IMG/VR virus record: IMGVR_UViG_3300034180_000047
Location: 1-44,361 of that record
Strand: one strand, 5' to 3'
From: a virus
Length of the DNA stretch: 44,361 nucleotides
Part shown: positions 31,796 to 39,286 of the stretch, one piece after another
Numbering within the stretch: the stretch's first letter is position 1
How the letters are laid out: every line of letters begins with the position of its first letter
Made by a program: the position numbers and the translations under genes
The notes under the pieces: generated by a model
What the model was told of the DNA's origin: nothing
The model's input: only the letters and a program-made list of their open reading frames with translations
Databases searched by the model: none

Positions 31796-32097
31796 TGTCC
31801 GCACCGAAGTGGGAAGTGATCGAGCGCCAGACGCAAGGCGAGACGTTCTGGGATGTGACGAACGGGTTTTGGACGCTCACAGTGAGGAAGATGGATATGG
31901 ATATGCGTCGCCTCGTGGCAACCCTGAACTGCATACGCCGCCAAGGACCAGGATACGCCACCAGGTCCATCATCGCCTGCGCTGAGGACGCGCTGAGCTT
32001 CGTCGTGGGAGGCAGCGGTCCCGCGCGACGGAAGCGCGTGACGGACAGCCTCCGCGGCACGGTGGAGAACGCCAGGCGGCTGCTGGGGGATTCGTGA
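31795..32097 (+). CDS. Hypothetical small protein
   Basis: 100 residues from ATG 31795, overlapping the methyltransferase stop as TGATG. Trp/Thr-rich strands first (WEVIERQTQGETFWDVTNGFWTLTVRKM), then Cys/Ser/Arg-containing helices. No family recognised. Confidence 0.5.
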   Translation: MSAPKWEVIERQTQGETFWDVTNGFWTLTVRKMDMDMRRLVATLNCIRRQGPGYATRSIIACAEDALSFVVGGSGPARRKRVTDSLRGTVENARRLLGDS

Positions 32098-32306
32098 TGA
32101 CGCGAAAGGAGATCGAGAGCGTCGTCCGCGAGACGCTGCGCGAGGAGTTCGGCCACGGGCCGCGTGCAGCGATCGAGTTCCACGGCTCGCAATCGTACAA
32201 GTCGCTCGGCCGAGGCGTCGGTGACGCTCTGATCCACGCGCCGGTCGTGATCGTCGTTGGCAGAGACGTCCGGTCAGTGGCCGGGCGCAAGCCTTGGTGG
32301 AGGTGA
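32097..32306 (+). CDS. Hypothetical small protein
   Basis: 69 residues from ATG 32097 (GTG 32094 possible). An N-terminal helix (RKEIESVVRETLREEFG) and a strand (APVVIVVGRDV). No family recognised; overlapping arrangement supports expression. Confidence 0.48.
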   Translation: MTRKEIESVVRETLREEFGHGPRAAIEFHGSQSYKSLGRGVGDALIHAPVVIVVGRDVRSVAGRKPWWR

Positions 32307-32309
32307 TTG

Positions 32310-32945
32310 ATGACCGTCGAAGCCTATCCCCTACAGTGGCCAACCGGGTTTCCGCGCACCAACGCCGGCGAGCGGAAGCGCGCGAGGTTCAGTCGGGGAG
32401 AAACCCGCACCACCTTGTCAGGTGGTCAGTGGCGCAGACAGAAGGAACTCAGCGTTGCGGCAGCCCGCGAACGAGTCGAGGCCGAGCTCGATAGGCTCGG
32501 CGCCGACCGAATCGTGTTGTCGACGAACCTGCATCTCCGCCTCGACGGCATGCCGAGGTCCATACAACGGCAACCGGAAGATCCAGGAGTCGCCGTCTAT
32601 TTCACTCTCGACGGGGTACCACACTGCCTTCCGTGCGACAGGTGGGATCGGGTTGCTGACAACATCGCCGCGATCGCCAAGCACATCGAGGCAACGCGAG
32701 GCCAACTCAGGTGGGGTGTGGGAGACGTCAAGGCTGCGTTCGCCGGCTTCAAGGCGCTCCCTGGCCGGGGCGAGACGACGCCGGCGGCCGGGCCGGACTG
32801 GCGGACCGTGCTTGGCTGCGAGCCGTTCGAGACTGAACTGTCCAAGGCTCGCGCCGCCTACAAGAATCTCGCGCTCCAGCACCACCCGGACAGGGGCGGC
32901 GATGCTAGCGCCATGGCGATGATCTACCTCCCGTCCGCACGCTGA
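32310..32945 (+). CDS. J-domain (DnaJ-like) protein
   Basis: 211 residues from ATG 32310 with GGAGGTGA upstream. The N-terminal 100 residues contain WPTGFPRTNAGERKRARF and GVAVYFTLDGVPHCLPCDRWD with two Cys. The C-terminal third is a J domain: DWRTVLGCEPFETELSKARAAYKNLALQHHPDRGGDASAMAM, with the HPD that stimulates DnaK. It ends early within the J domain's last helix. The next frame continues plausibly (see the finding), so a frameshift or short natural end are both possible. Confidence 0.72.
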   Translation: MTVEAYPLQWPTGFPRTNAGERKRARFSRGETRTTLSGGQWRRQKELSVAAARERVEAELDRLGADRIVLSTNLHLRLDGMPRSIQRQPEDPGVAVYFTLDGVPHCLPCDRWDRVADNIAAIAKHIEATRGQLRWGVGDVKAAFAGFKALPGRGETTPAAGPDWRTVLGCEPFETELSKARAAYKNLALQHHPDRGGDASAMAMIYLPSAR

Positions 32946-32950
32946 AGGAC

Positions 32951-33016
32951 ATGAGCGAGGAGGAGATCGTCGCGCTCGAGCGTCACTACGGCGTCCCCGT
33001 CATCAGGCCGAGATGA
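32951..33016 (+). CDS. Possible tiny coupled ORF, or the J-protein's true C-terminus
   Basis: 21 residues (MSEEEIVALERHYGVPVIRPR) from ATG 32951. Its stop overlaps the next start as ATGA, the arrangement usual in this operon. In the same frame upstream sequence also reads well (LPPVRTLKD), so it may be the shifted end of the J protein. Confidence 0.38.
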   Translation: MSEEEIVALERHYGVPVIRPR

Positions 33017-33369
33017 TGCCACGCGTACCAGAGGACAGGCCTCGGCACGTCGTCCTCGAGCGTGGAGGGACTGAGATTACAGTGGGGGATGGCGGGGATA
33101 TCTCGTGGGAAGACACCGCGGCGCTCGCGCTCCAACTGCGGCGGCAACGGATGCACCGACCGAAGTGCGACGTCCCGTCAACTCTTCCTCCGGAGCACTT
33201 GCGGGTGGTCTTGGCTGTGCTGCGCGCCTTCCCCGGGGCGAGCGTGGAGGACTGGCGCCATGAAAAGGACCTGGCCACCGTTCAGACGTTTGCCGAGGCG
33301 GACAGGTACGGGTCGCCGCCGGCTGGACGACGAGCATCTCCGGATAGGAGATCCGGTGCGCATCGCTGA
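33013..33369 (+). CDS. Hypothetical protein
   Basis: 118 residues from ATG 33013. Credible coding in the first 90 residues (GGTEITVGDGGDISWEDTAALALQLRRQRM, LPPEHLRVVLAVLRAFPGASVEDWRHEKDLATV), then a Pro/Arg-rich end. Function unknown. Confidence 0.55.
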   Translation: MMPRVPEDRPRHVVLERGGTEITVGDGGDISWEDTAALALQLRRQRMHRPKCDVPSTLPPEHLRVVLAVLRAFPGASVEDWRHEKDLATVQTFAEADRYGSPPAGRRASPDRRSGAHR

Positions 33370-33460
33370 CCACCAGGAGTGCTGCGCTTGTCAGTTGTGT
33401 CTCGCTGTCAGGGACGCCGAGAGACGCTGGCGCGCCATCGCCGCAATGAAGACGACCTAG
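33356..33460 (+). CDS. Tiny Cys-rich protein at end of rightward operon
   Basis: 34 residues from GTG 33356 with AGGAG five bases upstream; an ATG in the same frame at 33260 would overlap the previous gene much more. The core DHQECCACQLCLAVRD has four Cys in a CCxCxxC arrangement. Its TAG stop is the first CTAG of a 17-bp tandem duplication. Confidence 0.5.
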   Translation: MRIADHQECCACQLCLAVRDAERRWRAIAAMKTT

Positions 33461-33490
33461 AACTCCCACCCGGCTAGAACTCCCACCCGG
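33457..33490. repeat. Exact 17-bp tandem duplication at the operon meeting point
   Basis: CTAGAACTCCCACCCGG occurs twice end to end. CTAG contains TAG on both strands: the first copy stops the rightward gene, the second stops the leftward amidase. No terminator hairpin separates the converging operons. Confidence 0.95.
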
Positions 33491-34064
33491 ACGCAGCGGC
33501 AGAACGCTTCGCTTCGGATCTGGACCAGTGCTTCCACCCTGCCGGCAGTCTCGACACGGCCACCCTCTGGACGTCCTCGAGGTAGATCAACCGTCCCGGG
33601 CACCGCTTGTGTGGGTCTCGACTCGCGCCCGGGAGGTCGGTGTGCCCGACGAGCTCCCCGCACAAAGGAAGGAGCTCTGACACGACGCGGATCAAGGTGT
33701 CCGTCTGGCCCTGCGTCGGAGGCGACTCGTCTGTGTTGCCGGCGATCGCGACCGCCACCGACCGCCAGTTGTACCACTCCGGCTCGGCTCGCACGTCGGT
33801 CGCGTGCGCGCCGCGGGTCGACAGCCTGAGCATCTGGTCGAGCGTCCCGTTTCGTCGTATCAGAGCATGGTACGGCGTTGCGCCGCCGGTGCCGAGGCCT
33901 CGGTCGCCGAACGCGTCGACGACGTTGGCCCCGGCGAGAACGTCGTCTGGCACAGGACTCGGGTTTCCCTTCGCCTCGCGTGCGAGAGACAGCCTGTGAA
34001 TCACCAGGAACTGGATGTGCTCGAGCTTCAAATCCGGAAGCACCCTGCGGTCGAGAGCCTGCAT
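33474..34064 (-). CDS. Endolysin: N-acetylmuramoyl-L-alanine amidase
   Basis: 196 residues from ATG 34064, TGATG overlap. Amidase_2/PGRP fold: H23 in FLVIHRL, H66 in TPYHALIRRNG, and GHTDLPGASRDPHKRCPG with H141, H152 and C155, consistent with zinc ligands H23/H141/C155 and the conserved K-x-CPG ending. Cuts the amide bond between muramic acid and the peptide. It lacks a signal peptide, so release depends on the holin genes upstream. Confidence 0.88.
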   Translation of the reverse strand: MQALDRRVLPDLKLEHIQFLVIHRLSLAREAKGNPSPVPDDVLAGANVVDAFGDRGLGTGGATPYHALIRRNGTLDQMLRLSTRGAHATDVRAEPEWYNWRSVAVAIAGNTDESPPTQGQTDTLIRVVSELLPLCGELVGHTDLPGASRDPHKRCPGRLIYLEDVQRVAVSRLPAGWKHWSRSEAKRSAAASGWEF

Positions 34065-34270
34065 CACCACTTCCCGCCCACGAAGGCGCCGGCGTAGCCG
34101 CCAATCTGATGCGTCTGCCAGTCGTAGACGCCCTTCGCCGTCGCGCCGCCGTACAGGTACTCGTTCCACCGGTGCCGGTACTCGAGCTCGCCGTAGGCGC
34201 CGGCGCTGTCCGCCCAGATCCCGGCCTGCAGGCTGCCGTGGCCGGCCCCGAGCGCCGCCGCTTCACTCAG
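34064..34270 (-). CDS. Small lysis-cassette protein with CTG start
   Basis: 68 residues. The frame has no ATG, GTG or TTG near its start; CTG 34270 overlaps the holin stop as CTGA, like the ATGA and GTGA overlaps elsewhere. Its stop overlaps the amidase start as TGATG. The sequence is good protein (SEAAALGAGHGSLQAGIWAD, YRHRWNEYLYGGATAKGVYDW, YAGAFVGGKW): beta-rich with aromatic residues. A frameshift from the holin frame is the other possibility. Function unknown. Confidence 0.58.
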   Translation of the reverse strand: MSEAAALGAGHGSLQAGIWADSAGAYGELEYRHRWNEYLYGGATAKGVYDWQTHQIGGYAGAFVGGKW

Positions 34271-34890
34271 GCCGCGACGGAGGCCCGCGGAGGGTCCGCG
34301 CGGGCGGCCTTCACGGCCGGCAACACCGTCTCGATCTTCCTGTCGATGATGCCCTTCGCGATGTCGAGACCACGAGCCCCGTCCGGAACCGCACCGGAAG
34401 ATTGTAGCCGTCCGAGTGCGGCGTCGAGGAGGTCCTTGACCATCGTGTCCTTCAGCTCCTTCAGGCGATTTTCGTACTCCTCCTTCGACACCTTCCCGTC
34501 AGCCAAGTCGGCCTTCAGGCCAGCGACGGTCACCTGCGCGGCGTGCCCAACGTAGTCGAAGACGACGCCGGTCAACCACGTCAGGGCCGACGCGGCGGTC
34601 TCGTTCTTCACCCGCTGGCGGATCGCCTTGCCCGTCGAGGACTTCAACCAGGCTGCCGCGGTAGTGAGGAGGGTGATGATCGCGATCAGGAGCGGCGGTA
34701 GGTATTCCTGGACGAGCGGCGACAGTCCGCCGGCGTCCGGCACAGCGGCGGCGGCCGCGGCCGTCTCCTGCGCGAACGCCGCGCCGGCGATCAACAGAGC
34801 CGCCCACAAGACGACCACGCCGGCGAGCAGCGGGAGAGCTCGGCGGATCCCCTCCTTCAACGAGATGAGAATGAGGCTTCGGGTCTTCAT
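34267..34890 (-). CDS. Holin-like membrane protein (LLH-type layout)
   Basis: 207 residues from ATG 34890. Hydrophobic segments at about 17-40 (LPLLAGVVVLWAALLIAGAAFA, with a signal-like AFAQE end) and 65-83 (LPPLLIAIITLLTTAAAWL), followed by a charged helical C-terminal region (KNETAASALTWLTG..., YENRLKELKDTMVKDLLDAALG). LLH-family holins have this one-helix-plus-coil arrangement, but the signal-like end is unusual. It should open the inner membrane for the endolysin. Confidence 0.62.
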   Translation of the reverse strand: MKTRSLILISLKEGIRRALPLLAGVVVLWAALLIAGAAFAQETAAAAAAVPDAGGLSPLVQEYLPPLLIAIITLLTTAAAWLKSSTGKAIRQRVKNETAASALTWLTGVVFDYVGHAAQVTVAGLKADLADGKVSKEEYENRLKELKDTMVKDLLDAALGRLQSSGAVPDGARGLDIAKGIIDRKIETVLPAVKAARADPPRASVAA

Positions 34891-35189
34891 GAGTTCCTCC
34901 TCAGTTTTTCAATTCCCTCGGAGATGTGCTTGGTTGTCTGGTAGTGCTCGTTGCGGAGAGCGTCTATTCGGGTGGAGTCGATCTCCGCCTTGCGGGACGC
35001 GGCAAGTAGCTCTTCCTGACCTCTCTTGAGCTCATCGAGTTGCGCGCCGAACGCCTTGAAGTCAGGCGAAACATCGGACTGCCGCGGCCAACGCCTCGCT
35101 ACGAACTCGCCGAAGGCCTTCACACTGACGATTGCGACCGCCAGGATGAGGGTCGAGATCGTGATCTCTCCTTCGGGGATCGGAGGCAC
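34887..35189 (-). CDS. Membrane-anchored coiled-coil protein
   Basis: 100 residues from GTG 35189 (TAGTG overlap). One membrane helix near 10-28 (ISTLILAVAIVSVKAFGEFVA), then a coiled coil (FGAQLDELKRGQEELLAASRKAEIDSTRIDALRNEHYQTTKHISEGIEKL). Topology resembles an inner-membrane spanin component or a second holin. Its stop overlaps the holin start. Confidence 0.6.
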   Translation of the reverse strand: MPPIPEGEITISTLILAVAIVSVKAFGEFVARRWPRQSDVSPDFKAFGAQLDELKRGQEELLAASRKAEIDSTRIDALRNEHYQTTKHISEGIEKLRRNS

Positions 35190-35509
35190 TACGGAATCTG
35201 CTCCAGGATCTTGGCACCGACGGGAAGGTCGGTTGAAGCAACTGTTCTGTTACCCTTGCAGCGGACCCTGAACTCGTCCGGTCCGTCCTGGCGGATCCTT
35301 CGCGTGTAGCAGCGGACCACGTCGCCACGGTCACCGGACCACCCGCCGTCGGCGATGTACATGTCTGCGTACGCTGCCGCTCGTGCTCCTGTGATGACCA
35401 CCTCGTCTGACGGCTCGTCGTGGAAGTAGACGTAGCTGCTAGCTGCGAGAGCTGTCCCGCAGAGTGCAGACACCACTCCGACAACGAAGCCTGCGAAGGC
35501 CTTCTTCAT
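35189..35509 (-). CDS. Small exported protein
   Basis: 106 residues from ATG 35509. Typical signal peptide (MKKAFAGFVVGVVSALCGTALA, cleavage after ALA-A), then a small beta-rich domain with two Cys (VVRCYTRRI, RVRCKG) able to form a disulfide in the periplasm. Its place beside lysis genes suggests a role in the cell envelope; no family recognised. Confidence 0.62.
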   Translation of the reverse strand: MKKAFAGFVVGVVSALCGTALAASSYVYFHDEPSDEVVITGARAAAYADMYIADGGWSGDRGDVVRCYTRRIRQDGPDEFRVRCKGNRTVASTDLPVGAKILEQIP

Positions 35510-35523
35510 TGGTGATCCCCTCC

Positions 35524-36480
35524 TTACGGCGTCCAGTAGCAGATCGCTACTGTCGCCTGCCCAGCAGAAACCGACGTGTAGTCGGCGTTGGTGGTGACAG
35601 TCACGGTCACGGTCGCGGCGGCAGTGTGGTGGACCGTTCCGGACGGGGCTCCGAGATACACTCCTCCTGCGGCAGCAGTGAACACACTCGGGGTTCCTGT
35701 GTTGTATCGGTCGACGTCCGTGCCGTCGCCGAATTGTATCGTGGCGCTCACGTCGCCAGTGAAGCCGGGATTGAGCGTGTGGAGGATCGCTTGCTGCACC
35801 ACGGCCCCAATCGGGATCTGTTCGGTCATGGTGAATGTGCCGCTCGCTCCACCCCCGTCTACCATGTCATCGTAGGCGAACGTTTCGTTGATGCAGCCGA
35901 GACCACCGCCGTCGCCGCCCAACGCCAAACGGTTCCAGCGAAGCGAATTGAATTGGCCTATATCGGTCTCGTCTGACGATTGCATGAAAATGGTCGGATC
36001 TGTCTGCTGCGTGTGGCCGAAATCGGTCGTGTAGTCGACATAATCCATGACCAGCATATGCCTTCCGGATGTGCCAAGGAGAAGAGCGGGGACTGTTATT
36101 GTCTGTGCTCCAGCGCCCATCTGCAAACCGCCAGATGTTGAGGCGTAACGCATGATCACGCTAGCCCCGACATTCATGACGCCGGCAAACTGCACAGCGG
36201 AATCGAAATAAGCAATGCCGTCGACTTCGAGGTCGCCGATACACCCACCATCACCAGTCCCAAGACTGTGACTCGTCGTCTGAGCACCACACAGTTGAGC
36301 CATTCCGGTTGAGTCGGTGATGTAATTGCCAGCGAGGTCGATGTCAGAGGATACCGTCCCCGACCCGTCCACTGCAGAGATGCCAGGTACCGCGTCGAAC
36401 GCCGGGCTCAGCGGGTCGTAGGAAAGCGCCCTGGCTGGCGCGGCGAGAATGGCGATAGCAACGAGAACTCGGCGCAGCAT
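35524..36480 (-). CDS. Beta-rich exported or fibre-like protein
   Basis: 318 residues from ATG 36480. It begins with a signal-like segment (MLRRVLVAIAILAAPARALS). The body is Gly/Thr/Ser/Asp-rich beta-structure (DIDLAGNYITDSTGMAQLCG, GIAYFDSAVQFAG, TITVPALLLGTSGRHML, TVTVTVTTNADYTS) as in trimeric fibres. It lies in the tail-fibre operon and may be a receptor-binding or fibre-tip subunit. A Sec signal on such a protein is unusual. Confidence 0.6.
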   Translation of the reverse strand: MLRRVLVAIAILAAPARALSYDPLSPAFDAVPGISAVDGSGTVSSDIDLAGNYITDSTGMAQLCGAQTTSHSLGTGDGGCIGDLEVDGIAYFDSAVQFAGVMNVGASVIMRYASTSGGLQMGAGAQTITVPALLLGTSGRHMLVMDYVDYTTDFGHTQQTDPTIFMQSSDETDIGQFNSLRWNRLALGGDGGGLGCINETFAYDDMVDGGGASGTFTMTEQIPIGAVVQQAILHTLNPGFTGDVSATIQFGDGTDVDRYNTGTPSVFTAAAGGVYLGAPSGTVHHTAAATVTVTVTTNADYTSVSAGQATVAICYWTP

Positions 36481-36489
36481 GGATTCCTC

Positions 36490-36999
36490 CTACCCGGACG
36501 TGCCGCCGTAGATGTTGGCGTCGATCGTGTCTGAGGCCGACCCCCCGGTGAACGTGAACGTGCAGGTCGCGTCAGGGGATCCGAGCGTCACGTACCTGAA
36601 GATCTGACGCTTCGGGGTCGTTTCGTCTGACGGGTTCCAGAAAAGAGGGCCGGCCTCGCAGTTGTAGCGGGTGTTACTCGCGTCCCAAACGCACGCCGGG
36701 ATGCGGTACGTCGGTCCGCCTTCGTACTGCTGGCCATAGCAGTCGACCTGGACGCCGGTCTCGGAGTTGTCCGCGTCGGTGATAGTCACCCAGATGATGA
36801 TCACGTCGTATCCGGTGAGGTCGTCGCCGCCGATCGCCAGAGACCGCTGAGCGGCCAGCGTCTGTCCCGAGATCGTCTCGCCCGACGCACCGAACCGCTT
36901 GAGAGCGAGCAGGCCGGCGTTCGCAGGCGTCGGCACGACCAGAGAGACGACCGCAAACGCGGCGAGGAACGCAACCAATCGCGCGAAGGACTTCTTCAT
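36490..36999 (-). CDS. Small exported beta-rich protein
   Basis: 169 residues from ATG 36999, ATGA overlap with the fibre gene. Signal peptide MKKSFARLVAFLAAFAVVSLVVPTPANA, then beta-rich sequence with three pairs of Cys (QVDCYG, PACVWD, YNCEAG, ATCTFTF). Disulfide bonding outside the cytoplasm is likely. Function unknown; perhaps a tail-associated or host-surface protein. Confidence 0.6.
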   Translation of the reverse strand: MKKSFARLVAFLAAFAVVSLVVPTPANAGLLALKRFGASGETISGQTLAAQRSLAIGGDDLTGYDVIIIWVTITDADNSETGVQVDCYGQQYEGGPTYRIPACVWDASNTRYNCEAGPLFWNPSDETTPKRQIFRYVTLGSPDATCTFTFTGGSASDTIDANIYGGTSG

Positions 37000-38903
37000 T
37001 GCTCGCTCCACGGCGCCACGCAGCGCCAGTAGTTCTCGTCCACCTGCTCCTGGAGCGCTTCCACCTGGGCGGTCAGCTCCTGGATCGCCTTCATCTGCAG
37101 AAGCACCAGCTCAGACGTCGCTATCGTCTTGGTACCGTCCTGGCGCTCGGATACAGCCTGGGGCCAATGCGGCTCGACCTCCTGGGCGACTAGCCCAAGG
37201 TCGACGTGGCCCTTCTCTTTGTCGCGCCAGTCGAACTGGCGGACTGGTATGGCGTTCACCGTCTCGAGCGCGTTCACGCGAGATGGCGCGATGTTCATCT
37301 TGAGCCGGGCGTCGGACGGACACACGAAGGCGATGGTCGTCGCGTTCGTGTTCTCGATAGTGCAGATCGAGTTTCCGTCTCCGTCGGCGAGGTCGAAGTA
37401 GACGTTCGTCGCCCCTCCAGCTGACGGCGTGTCCGTACCGACCCACATAAGGACGCCCTGGCGTGTTGCCGCGTTGCCGTCGTTCTGAATCCAGATCACA
37501 GGTAATGTGCCGTCGTCCGCGTAGAAGTAGGAGTTCGCAGAAGCCGTCCCGCCGACCTCGAACTCGTAGGCTGCCTGCACGCAGTCGGTCCCCGCGATGT
37601 CCACGCACTGGGTGTCGTCGATAAAGATCCCGGGCCCACCGGTGTTGCCGATGGTGATGTCACCCTTCGTCGCGTGGGAGGTCGACTCGATGGTCAGCGA
37701 ATTGCCAGAGGCCTCGCCACCGTAGAGCGTGCCGGCCACCAGGTCAACGCCTACGTAGACGTCTCCGACGACGTTGGTGTCGCCGTTCACATCGAGCTCG
37801 TAGCTCGGCGTGACGTCGAGGATTCCGACACGGCTGTTTACCTCGTCGACGACCATCACGTCTGACGCTCCGAACTCGATGCGCCCCTTTGTGGCGTGGC
37901 TCGTCGACTGGATCGTGAGGTCCTCGCCGGATCCGTCGCCCCCGTAGATCCACCCATCGACGTAGACGGAGTTGCCGAAATACGCCATTCCGCTGACTCC
38001 GACCTCGAGTGCATAGGAGGGGGTGGCGGTCAGGATCCCGACGCGGTCGTTCGTCTCATCGACGACGAGCGTCGTCGTGTCGAAGATCACCTTCCCTTTC
38101 GTCGCGTTGCTCGTCGACTGGATGGTCAGGTTTCCGGACGCTGACGTCGATCCGTAAAGTGTACCGACGGCGTAGACGTTTCCAGTCGCCCGGATATCTC
38201 CGGTCACGTCGAGTGTGTAGCTCGGTGTCGTGTCCATGATCCCAACGAGATTGGTGAGCTCGTCGACCGTCAGAGTGTCGGCGACGTAGACCTTTCCCTT
38301 CAGCGTCGGGTAGATCGTGGAATAGAGGCTGAGATTTTGTAGTTGGTATGTTCCACCGTAGATGTACTGGCCGCCTGTCCGACCATTCTTGTGGACGTAC
38401 ATCTCGTGGTCGTCGAAGCTCGAGATGTGGTCTGAGATCGCTTGCGCGGTGTCCTCCGACTGTGACACGCCGGACAGCGCCTCCTGGACGAGCCACGTCA
38501 ACTTGTCGAGCGCCGTCTCGAGCACAGATGGGAGGTACCGACCTTGCGTCCTCAGGCTCGTCGCCTGGGTCCTCGGCGTATCCCTGGTGATTTTGATCTG
38601 GTAGTCGCTCGTGATCGGGTTGGTCGTCGTGACCGTCCCGCCCTCCGCGCCCACCCGCTCGACCGTGTAGTCGACGTCCTCGACCAGCGTCGCCTCGGCC
38701 TGCGTTGCGATCGTGATCTGGACGACGGACAGGTCGCCGGAAGCGATCCACCCAAAAGGTACGGTGAACTCGGTACCTCCCGAGCCCGTGTAGGTCACCG
38801 TCGTGGTGGTGTTCGCAACCGTCGCCTCGGCGGTGTGTGGGGTGGCGACCAGGGCCGCCACCGCCAACACACCAACCAAACCGGGAAGGACGTGCCGTCG
38901 CAT
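36996..38903 (-). CDS. Tail fibre protein with repeats and S74 chaperone domain
   Basis: 635 residues from ATG 38903, CAGGTGA upstream. A signal-like start (LPGLVGVLAVAALVATPHTAEA) precedes a T7-fibre-like N-terminal domain (FTVPFGWIASGDLSVVQI..., VEDVDYTVERVGAEGG, LETALDKLTWLVQEAL). Residues about 200-420 hold near-repeats of the form LTIxSTSxATKG...VVDExNxRVGILxxTPSYxLDVxG. The C-terminus has the S74 domain (DARLKMNIAPSRVNALE...VDLGLVAQEVE) with coiled-coil end; its catalytic Ser is in the preceding turn and is cut off autocatalytically. It binds the host receptor. Confidence 0.82.
   Translation of the reverse strand: MRRHVLPGLVGVLAVAALVATPHTAEATVANTTTTVTYTGSGGTEFTVPFGWIASGDLSVVQITIATQAEATLVEDVDYTVERVGAEGGTVTTTNPITSDYQIKITRDTPRTQATSLRTQGRYLPSVLETALDKLTWLVQEALSGVSQSEDTAQAISDHISSFDDHEMYVHKNGRTGGQYIYGGTYQLQNLSLYSTIYPTLKGKVYVADTLTVDELTNLVGIMDTTPSYTLDVTGDIRATGNVYAVGTLYGSTSASGNLTIQSTSNATKGKVIFDTTTLVVDETNDRVGILTATPSYALEVGVSGMAYFGNSVYVDGWIYGGDGSGEDLTIQSTSHATKGRIEFGASDVMVVDEVNSRVGILDVTPSYELDVNGDTNVVGDVYVGVDLVAGTLYGGEASGNSLTIESTSHATKGDITIGNTGGPGIFIDDTQCVDIAGTDCVQAAYEFEVGGTASANSYFYADDGTLPVIWIQNDGNAATRQGVLMWVGTDTPSAGGATNVYFDLADGDGNSICTIENTNATTIAFVCPSDARLKMNIAPSRVNALETVNAIPVRQFDWRDKEKGHVDLGLVAQEVEPHWPQAVSERQDGTKTIATSELVLLQMKAIQELTAQVEALQEQVDENYWRCVAPWSEQ
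37660..38290. repeat. Tandem ~210-220 bp fibre-gene repeats
   Basis: Three clear copies (and a weaker fourth) of a ~70-residue unit in the fibre gene, recognisable in DNA by CTCGTCGACTGGAT-like stretches near 37695, 37900 and 38110. Unequal recombination could shorten or lengthen the fibre. Confidence 0.75.
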
Positions 38904-38931
38904 GCCCGAGCGTCACCTGGGCCGCCCGGGC

Positions 38932-38957
38932 TGTCATGATCACGGGTGCAATGTCGT
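38932..38957 (-). promoter_or_regulatory. Late-operon motif, copy C (tail fibre)
   Basis: 26 bp identical to copy A. It lies in the 77-bp gap between the HicA-like and tail-fibre genes, with CATGATCA starting 32 nt from the fibre start codon. Confidence 0.7.
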
Positions 38958-38980
38958 CAGCACGACGACGGCGACGTTGC

Positions 38981-39259
38981 TCACCCCAGGTTCAGGCCGA
39001 AATCCTCGATCGGCATCTCGAGCCTGGCGCAGATGCTGCGCAACAGCGACGGCGTCATGACATCGGAATCATCGTTGGCCAGAGCGTAGGTGAGTTTCTT
39101 CCCGTCAACAGATCTCGACAAGCTCCGCACCTCGTACGAAGACCCGGAGTCGTTCTGGATGCTGTGGGGAAGAGTGGTGAGCTTGCAGCCGTGGTTGCCG
39201 CACGCTTTGGCGATGAACTCGCCGACCTTCGTCATCCTGGTGAGCGGGTATGCCGGCAC
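38981..39259 (-). CDS. HicA-like protein, possibly degenerate
   Basis: 92 residues from GTG 39259 with GGGGGAA upstream; ATG 39235 is an alternative. The C-terminal TPSLLRSICARLEMPIEDFGL resembles the final helix of HicA-type toxins, and the gene adjoins a HicB-like gene. The catalytic SH/NH of the fold is replaced (SGSSYEV), and the PRH of the last strand is absent. So it may be an inactive toxin or a different partner protein. Confidence 0.45.
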   Translation of the reverse strand: MPAYPLTRMTKVGEFIAKACGNHGCKLTTLPHSIQNDSGSSYEVRSLSRSVDGKKLTYALANDDSDVMTPSLLRSICARLEMPIEDFGLNLG

Positions 39260-39286
39260 GGACGTTCCCCCTACGCCGGATCCGTA

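Noticed and set aside
33260-33460. Longer start (ATG 33260) for the tiny Cys-rich protein
   Set aside because: It would overlap the preceding gene by 110 bp with no ribosome site, while GTG 33356 has AGGAG at proper distance.
36171-36182. Fourth late motif (CATGATCACG)
   Set aside because: Only the palindromic core matches; the GGGTGCA half is missing and it lies inside a gene with no start codon at the right distance.
36996-38903. Diversity-generating retroelement, as in BPP-1
   Set aside because: No reverse transcriptase, template repeat or C-type lectin variable region was found; the fibre repeats are simple tandem protein repeats.
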